From a bacterium (GTDB lineage Bacteria > Caldisericota > Caldisericia > B22-G15): a stretch of 10,940 nucleotides of DNA. This document shows, one piece after another, positions 7,462 to 10,940 of this stretch (the first letter of the stretch is position 1; each line of letters opens with the position of its first letter). A model generated the notes under the pieces. That model did not search any database. It was not told the origin of the DNA and was given only the letters and a program-made list of their open reading frames with translations. The position numbers and the translations under genes were made by a program. The stretch is taken from NCBI GenBank assembly GCA_012517755.1, contig JAAYUH010000068.1, positions 1 through 10,940 of the forward strand, in the 5' to 3' direction.

Positions 7462-8729
7462 ATATATAATTTTTTTAAATCTTCGTCCTTCTCTTCCTCA
7501 ATTAATTTTTTATTCTCTTTATTCCAATAATTTGAAAAATAAAAATAATTTCTCTTTTTACTATTTTCCATAATCTCTAATCCTTTGTTTCTGTATTCTT
7601 CTTCAATTTCTAAACTATCAACTGTTATTTTATTCAATTCTTCATTTGATAATTTTTCTAAACTTTTCTTGTCAAATAGATTAAAAATTTTAGTTTGATA
7701 ATCAGATTTTAATTCAACAATTTTTTCTAAATTTTCTTCATAATTTTGTATGAGTTTTCTGAAAAAGAGATTATTTAATTTCCAAGTTCTAATAAGTTTT
7801 TCATCATTTTTTATGTTTAAAGGATTGTTTTCATCTGTGAAAAAAGTTGGTTTAAAGAGTGAAATTTCGGGATTAGGGCTCGTTGTAAACCAAATAGTAT
7901 TAATCTTTCCATATTCAATAATCATTGAAGATGTAGTTTGACTTGAAATTAATCCACCACCTGCATTCATTGAGATATTTTTCATAGATGCAAATTTATC
8001 CGTTCCTCTATCTGATAAGATTTTAATGAAAGATTCTTTTGAGTGTTTCTCTTCCTTTTCAAGAAGCTCTTTTCCTCTTTTTTCTCTTACACTGCTTCCA
8101 CTAAAAAATGTATAAATTTTATTTGAAAACTGCTTTTCAAAATTTATAATTTTACTCAATTCTGGGTGGATTTTATCAAAATCATTTTTTATTGATAATT
8201 TATTACTGATATTATAAAATTCATCAATTTTTTTATATGCATAATATTTATCAACAAGTTCTAAAACATATGCATCATTTGAATCTGATATTAAAAAAGA
8301 GTTATGATAAAACATTTTCTTTTCATAACCACAATTTCCACCTTGTCCATATTTTTCATTTATTTCAATCAATTTATTAACTGCTTCAAGAGATGTTTGA
8401 GATGTCTCAAGTGCAATTCTAATCATATCCATTCCAGTAAGTCCTGTCTCTTTATATTTTATTTTTGTAAAAACTGCCTCATTTCCGATTGAAACACCTA
8501 CTTCATTTATCCCCATTTCTCCACCCCAAAGCCAAACTGGTTTTGATAAGAAAATAGAATATCTCTTTTCATATGGATCTATCTCTATATAAGTAGTTTT
8601 TATTTTTTCTTTATAATCTTCTTTTCCTATAAATGTAAATATTTGTGGTTCATTCGCATCTCTATCGCTATTTTTTCCAAATATTGGATAACCACTTTTA
8701 CTTCTTAAAACAACAAAGGTATCACACAT
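7446..8729 (-). CDS. Secernin-like C69 family Ntn-hydrolase (putative peptidase/amidohydrolase)
   Basis: The protein begins MCDTFVVL. Cys2, exposed when Met1 is removed, is the expected N-terminal nucleophile of peptidase family C69/U34 and secernin-like Ntn-hydrolases. GKNSDRDANEPQ (18-29) and WLWGGEMGINEVGVSIGNEA (66-85) are typical of this family, followed by GLTGMDMIRIALE and YGQGGNCGY near residue 135. No signal peptide is seen, as needed for a terminal Cys2, so it should be cytosolic. The 427 residues fit the secernin range. Family members include dipeptidases and amide-bond hydrolases, and the substrate here is unknown. The start is fixed by GAGGTG five bases upstream and by Cys2. It lies 12 bases after the PEBP lipoprotein gene, so it is probably co-transcribed with it. 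The C-terminal part is lysine- and glutamate-rich. Confidence 0.82.
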   Translation of the reverse strand: MCDTFVVLRSKSGYPIFGKNSDRDANEPQIFTFIGKEDYKEKIKTTYIEIDPYEKRYSIFLSKPVWLWGGEMGINEVGVSIGNEAVFTKIKYKETGLTGMDMIRIALETSQTSLEAVNKLIEINEKYGQGGNCGYEKKMFYHNSFLISDSNDAYVLELVDKYYAYKKIDEFYNISNKLSIKNDFDKIHPELSKIINFEKQFSNKIYTFFSGSSVREKRGKELLEKEEKHSKESFIKILSDRGTDKFASMKNISMNAGGGLISSQTTSSMIIEYGKINTIWFTTSPNPEISLFKPTFFTDENNPLNIKNDEKLIRTWKLNNLFFRKLIQNYEENLEKIVELKSDYQTKIFNLFDKKSLEKLSNEELNKITVDSLEIEEEYRNKGLEIMENSKKRNYFYFSNYWNKENKKLIEEEKDEDLKKLYIKLLF

Positions 8730-8734
8730 ATCTT

Positions 8735-8740
8735 CACCTC
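8735..8740 (-). promoter_or_regulatory. Ribosome binding site of the C69 hydrolase
   Basis: Read on the minus strand, GAGGTG (8740 to 8735) precedes the ATG at 8729 by 5 bases and begins just downstream of the stop codon of the PEBP gene. It supports the MCDTF start, which the predicted mechanism also requires. Confidence 0.75.
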
Positions 8741-8741
8741 T

Positions 8742-9278
8742 TTAATGTTTGTAAATACAAATTAATTCACCTTTACCTAAAATATGATTCTCTATTTCTT
8801 CCATAAGTTCATCAATGTTTATTCCACTTTTTAAATCTAAAATTTTATCTATTGCATAAATTTTAAATTTATAGTGATGAGTTGAATTTGAAGGAGGACA
8901 AGGTCCACTATAACCAATCTTATTGAAATCATTTTTTCCTTGTTTTATTCCACTAATTAACTCTTCAATATTTGGTATTCCCTCATTAAATTTATTAATA
9001 TTAGAGGGTATATTATAAACAATCCAATGGGTAAAAACTCCACCTGGTGCATCGGGATCATCCATAATTAAACAAAAAGAAACTGTTTTATCTGGAATAT
9101 TACTCCATTCAAGAGGAGGTGAAATATCATCTCCATCACAGGTATATTTTTCAGACATCATTTCATTTTCTTTTAACATACTACTTTTTAAATCGATTTT
9201 TTGATACTCTTCAGTTTTTTTACCACATCCAGTAAAAAACAGTGTAAAAACCATAAAATATATAAAAATTTTTTTCAT
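8742..9278 (-). CDS. YbhB/YbcL (PEBP, Raf kinase inhibitor-like) family probable lipoprotein
   Basis: The N-terminus MKKIFIYFMVFTLFFTGC looks like a lipoprotein signal: two lysines, a hydrophobic stretch, then FTGC with C18 as the lipidation site. Phe at -3 is less usual than Leu. The mature part follows the bacterial phosphatidylethanolamine-binding protein pattern: YTCDGDDISPPLEWSNIP (45-62), DDPDAPGGVFTHWIVYNIP (73-91, with D74, D76, P78, H84) and GPCPPSNSTHHYKF (125-138), which shape the anion-binding pocket. The molecular role of bacterial members is not established. A longer frame starting at 9290 exists, but the ATG at 9278 is chosen because GGGAGG lies just upstream of it, while the earlier ATG has none; this gives 178 residues. 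It is the first gene of a two-gene unit with the C69 hydrolase. Confidence 0.85.
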   Translation of the reverse strand: MKKIFIYFMVFTLFFTGCGKKTEEYQKIDLKSSMLKENEMMSEKYTCDGDDISPPLEWSNIPDKTVSFCLIMDDPDAPGGVFTHWIVYNIPSNINKFNEGIPNIEELISGIKQGKNDFNKIGYSGPCPPSNSTHHYKFKIYAIDKILDLKSGINIDELMEEIENHILGKGELICIYKH

Positions 9279-9282
9279 ACTA

Positions 9283-9288
9283 CCTCCC
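9283..9288 (-). promoter_or_regulatory. Ribosome binding site deciding the PEBP start
   Basis: On the minus strand GGGAGG lies 4 bases before the ATG at 9278. It overlaps the alternative ATG at 9290, which itself has no purine-rich site upstream, so the shorter protein is favoured. Confidence 0.75.
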
Positions 9289-9315
9289 ATAACATTATTT
9301 TAACTGATTTTGGAT

Positions 9316-9321
9316 ATTATA
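9316..9321 (-). promoter_or_regulatory. Candidate -10 box for the PEBP-C69 unit
   Basis: The minus strand reads TATAAT, a perfect -10, about 38 bases before the PEBP start, which gives a leader of roughly 30 bases. The -35 position (CTCTTT at 17-base spacing, about 9339-9344) is poor and falls inside the inverted repeat. Initiation may therefore depend on or be blocked by a bound protein. Confidence 0.5.
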
Positions 9322-9330
9322 GAATATGTT

Positions 9331-9364
9331 TAGTGTACAAAGAGACAGTCTACTTTGTACACTA
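9331..9364. repeat. Perfect 12-bp-arm inverted repeat, probable operator
   Basis: The left arm TAGTGTACAAAG (9331-9342) and right arm CTTTGTACACTA (9353-9364) are exact reverse complements around a 10-base centre. The centre itself contains AGAC-A-GTCT, so symmetry continues almost to the middle. Each arm holds the self-palindromic hexamer TGTACA, at 9334 and 9356, 22 bases apart or about two helical turns. It lies between two divergent genes and covers the -35 region of the leftward promoter. It lies upstream of both proposed transcription starts, so it should act as DNA (an operator) and not as an RNA hairpin. No regulator gene is present in the window. Confidence 0.75.
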
Positions 9365-9396
9365 TTATTTAAATGTTAATCAAAAATTAATTAATC

Positions 9397-9405
9397 TGAT
9401 AAAAT
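9397..9405 (+). promoter_or_regulatory. Candidate extended -10 for glycerate kinase
   Basis: TGATAAAAT combines an extended -10 TG (9397-9398) with TAAAAT (9400-9405, five of six). No convincing -35 is present at 16-18 bases. The expected transcription start near 9411-9413 nearly coincides with the ATG at 9414, implying a leaderless message. TATTAT at 9363-9368 is an alternative -10 that would give a leader of about 40 bases. Confidence 0.4.
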
Positions 9406-9413
9406 TTTAATTA

Positions 9414-10766
9414 ATGATTATAAAAAATAGAGATGAACTTGTTAATAATAGATCTATCATATTCAAAAAATTAAGAGAAGATACCCTATCTTCATTAGAA
9501 TATCTTTTTGAAAAAATTGATCCAGAAAATAGAATTAAGAAGATTTTGAAAAAAGAGGATGGAAAATTAAAAATATTAGATGATGAAATAAATTTGACTG
9601 AATTTAAAAGAATATTTTTGTTTGCCTTTGGTAAAGGAAGTATAAAGATGGCAAAAGGAGTGATCTCAGAATTAAATGTATATAAAGGAATTGTGATTAG
9701 TAATCTTGAAAATTATGATTTACCTCAAAATATAGAATATATAAAAGGTGACCATCCTATACCAGGTGAAGGGAGTTTATTAGGTGGAGAAAAGTTAATT
9801 GAACTTGCAAAAGAAACAGAAGAGAATGATTTATCTATTGTTTTAATATCTGGTGGAGGTTCATCTCTTGTAGAAGATTCTCTTATTTCTCTTCAAGATT
9901 TAAAAAAGTTAACAAAAATTATGTTGAGATATGGACTTTCAATAGATGAGATAAATATTATTAGAAAACATTTATCAAATATTAAAGGCGGTAAACTTTT
10001 AAATTATTTAAAAGGAAAAGTTTATTCATTAATAATTTCTGATGTCATTGGAGATAAAATTGATACTATTTCATCTGGTCCAACCTATTTTGATAATTCA
10101 ACATTTAAAGACGCCTATGATATTTTTAATAAATATGGAATCTTGAATATTGTTCCTAAAAGTGTAGTAGAAATAATTGAAAAGGGTTTAAGAGGAGAAA
10201 TAGAGGAAACGCTAAAGGAAAATGAATTTCCAAAAGATAGAGTAAAAAATTATATTGTTTTATCAAATAGCAAAGCGTGTGAATATTTAATAGAATTTTT
10301 TAAGAGTAAAGGATATTCTGTTTTATTTCTTGGCTCAAAAATTCAAGGTGAGGTTAAAGAGGTAAGCAAAATTTTAAGTGAAATTATTATAGATATATAT
10401 GAAGGAAAAATAGATATTAAAAAACCAGTGGCTTTAATTTTTGGAGGTGAGACAACAGTTTTTGTAAAAGGAGATGGAAAAGGGGGAAGAAATCAGGAAC
10501 TCACGCTTTTAATGTCAAAATTTATTAAAGACAAAAAAATTCTATTTTTATCTATAGGCACAGATGGTATAGATGGAATAACAGATGCAGCTGGTGCTAT
10601 TTGCGATGGAGAAACATTAAATAGAATTGAAAGTTTAAAACTTAATATTGATGAATTTTTAGATAACAATGATTCATATAATCTTTTTTTAAAACTTAAC
10701 GATTCAATTTTTACTGGTCCAACTGGTAATAATGTTATGGATATTGGAATCTCACTTATTTTATAA
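9414..10766 (+). CDS. gck: Glycerate 2-kinase (class II, GckA/TtuD type, DUF4147-MOFRL)
   Basis: Predicted to phosphorylate D-glycerate with ATP to 2-phosphoglycerate, feeding lower glycolysis and, in related organisms, serine degradation or a nonphosphorylative sugar route. The N-terminal DUF4147 domain has FAFGKGSIKMAKG (K74, matching catalytic Lys47 of the Thermotoga enzyme), GDHPIPGEGS, ISGGGSSL, INIIRKHLSNIKGGKL and LIISDVIGDKIDTISSGPT. The C-terminal MOFRL domain has LIFGGETTVFVKGDGKGGRN (R359, matching Arg325), GTDGIDGITDAAGA and TGPTGNNVMD near the end. Its 450 residues are slightly longer than the roughly 417 of the Thermotoga protein, with an extra N-terminal segment (MIIKNRDEL). 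There is no Shine-Dalgarno before the ATG. It is divergent from the PEBP unit across a 135-base control region, and a further gene starts one base after its stop. Confidence 0.94.
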   Translation: MIIKNRDELVNNRSIIFKKLREDTLSSLEYLFEKIDPENRIKKILKKEDGKLKILDDEINLTEFKRIFLFAFGKGSIKMAKGVISELNVYKGIVISNLENYDLPQNIEYIKGDHPIPGEGSLLGGEKLIELAKETEENDLSIVLISGGGSSLVEDSLISLQDLKKLTKIMLRYGLSIDEINIIRKHLSNIKGGKLLNYLKGKVYSLIISDVIGDKIDTISSGPTYFDNSTFKDAYDIFNKYGILNIVPKSVVEIIEKGLRGEIEETLKENEFPKDRVKNYIVLSNSKACEYLIEFFKSKGYSVLFLGSKIQGEVKEVSKILSEIIIDIYEGKIDIKKPVALIFGGETTVFVKGDGKGGRNQELTLLMSKFIKDKKILFLSIGTDGIDGITDAAGAICDGETLNRIESLKLNIDEFLDNNDSYNLFLKLNDSIFTGPTGNNVMDIGISLIL

Positions 10767-10767
10767 A

Positions 10768-10940
10768 ATGAACTGGTATTTAAATAAGCATGAAACATTA
10801 GAATCTATTTTCTTTAAAAAAGAGAAATTTAACAAGGATTCTAAGATTCTTATCATAAATTCAACAGATTATGTTCCAATATTTGATTTAGCTACTGAGT
10901 TAGAGGATGGTAGAATTCTTTCTTTAAGTAGAAATTTAAA
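10768..10940 (+). CDS. Start of an unrecognised gene, cut by the window edge
   Basis: An ATG one base after the glycerate kinase stop opens a frame that runs to the window end (57 codons) without a stop. The protein begins MNWYLNKHETLESIFFKKEK and contains ILIINSTDYVPIFDLATELE (about 28-47), followed by a short DGRILSLSRN. I do not recognise the family from this fragment. The hydrophobic-polar pattern suggests a soluble alpha/beta protein, and no signal peptide or membrane segment is visible. No Shine-Dalgarno site is close, so translation is probably coupled to the kinase. The AT-rich codon use matches the neighbours. Confidence 0.65.
   Translation, partial: MNWYLNKHETLESIFFKKEKFNKDSKILIINSTDYVPIFDLATELEDGRILSLSRNL

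Noticed and set aside
8742..9290. Longer PEBP protein starting at 9290 (MGGSMKK...)
   Set aside because: The extra codons are the ribosome binding site of the ATG at 9278, and there is no site upstream of 9290.
9331..9364. Palindrome read as a rho-independent terminator or a transposon remnant
   Set aside because: No gene on either strand ends next to it and no clear T-run follows. No matching target-site duplications flank the arms (AATATGTT on the left, TTATTTAA on the right), so an operator fits better.
9201..9410. Plus-strand open frame of 69 codons across the PEBP N-terminus and the divergent control region
   Set aside because: It runs antisense to the signal peptide, through the palindrome and both promoter candidates, has no Shine-Dalgarno site and shows no recognisable protein features.

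Overview
The window is very AT-rich, densely packed bacterial DNA with overlapping or nearly abutting genes, arginine mostly written AGA and glycine mostly GGA. Strong Shine-Dalgarno sites (AGGAGGG, GAGGTG, GGGAGG), sigma70-like promoter candidates and a probable lipoprotein signal point to a bacterium. The mix of a COG1208/COG1109-type fusion, a bifunctional SIS-domain glucose/mannose-6-phosphate isomerase and a MOFRL glycerate kinase suggests an anaerobic, perhaps thermophilic, deep-branching lineage (for example Caldisericota-, Dictyoglomota- or Atribacterota-like). I cannot fix the taxon from sequence alone.

Bases 9-7457 (+) hold five sugar-phosphate and nucleotide-sugar genes in two transcriptional blocks. 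The first is galT-glgA (galactose-1-phosphate uridylyltransferase, GT5 glycogen synthase). After a 126-base gap with a candidate promoter and a strong ribosome binding site comes the second: an 829-residue nucleotidyltransferase / hexapeptide / phosphomannomutase-like fusion, an intact phosphogluco/phosphomannomutase, and a bifunctional phosphoglucose/phosphomannose isomerase. The last two joints overlap by 16 and 8 bases. Together they connect fructose-6-P, glucose-6-P or mannose-6-P, hexose-1-P and NDP-sugar, with glycogen synthesis and galactose entry alongside. The mutase-like half of the fusion has lost every catalytic loop, while the next gene has them all.

Bases 7446-9278 (-) hold a two-gene unit: a PEBP/YbhB-YbcL lipoprotein, then a secernin-like C69 Ntn-hydrolase whose 3' end overlaps the isomerase gene by 12 bases tail to tail.

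Bases 9279-9413 form a divergent control region with a perfect 12-bp-arm inverted repeat between a TATAAT box facing left and a probable extended -10 facing right. Rightward lies a class II glycerate 2-kinase (9414-10766), apparently leaderless or lacking a Shine-Dalgarno site, then after one base the start of an unrecognised gene cut by the window edge. No RNA genes, CRISPR arrays, insertion sequences or phage genes were seen, and no stretch over 300 bases lacks a gene. The genes are mostly ordinary metabolism. The items most worth a second look are the degenerate mutase domain beside an active one and the divergent operator-like palindrome.
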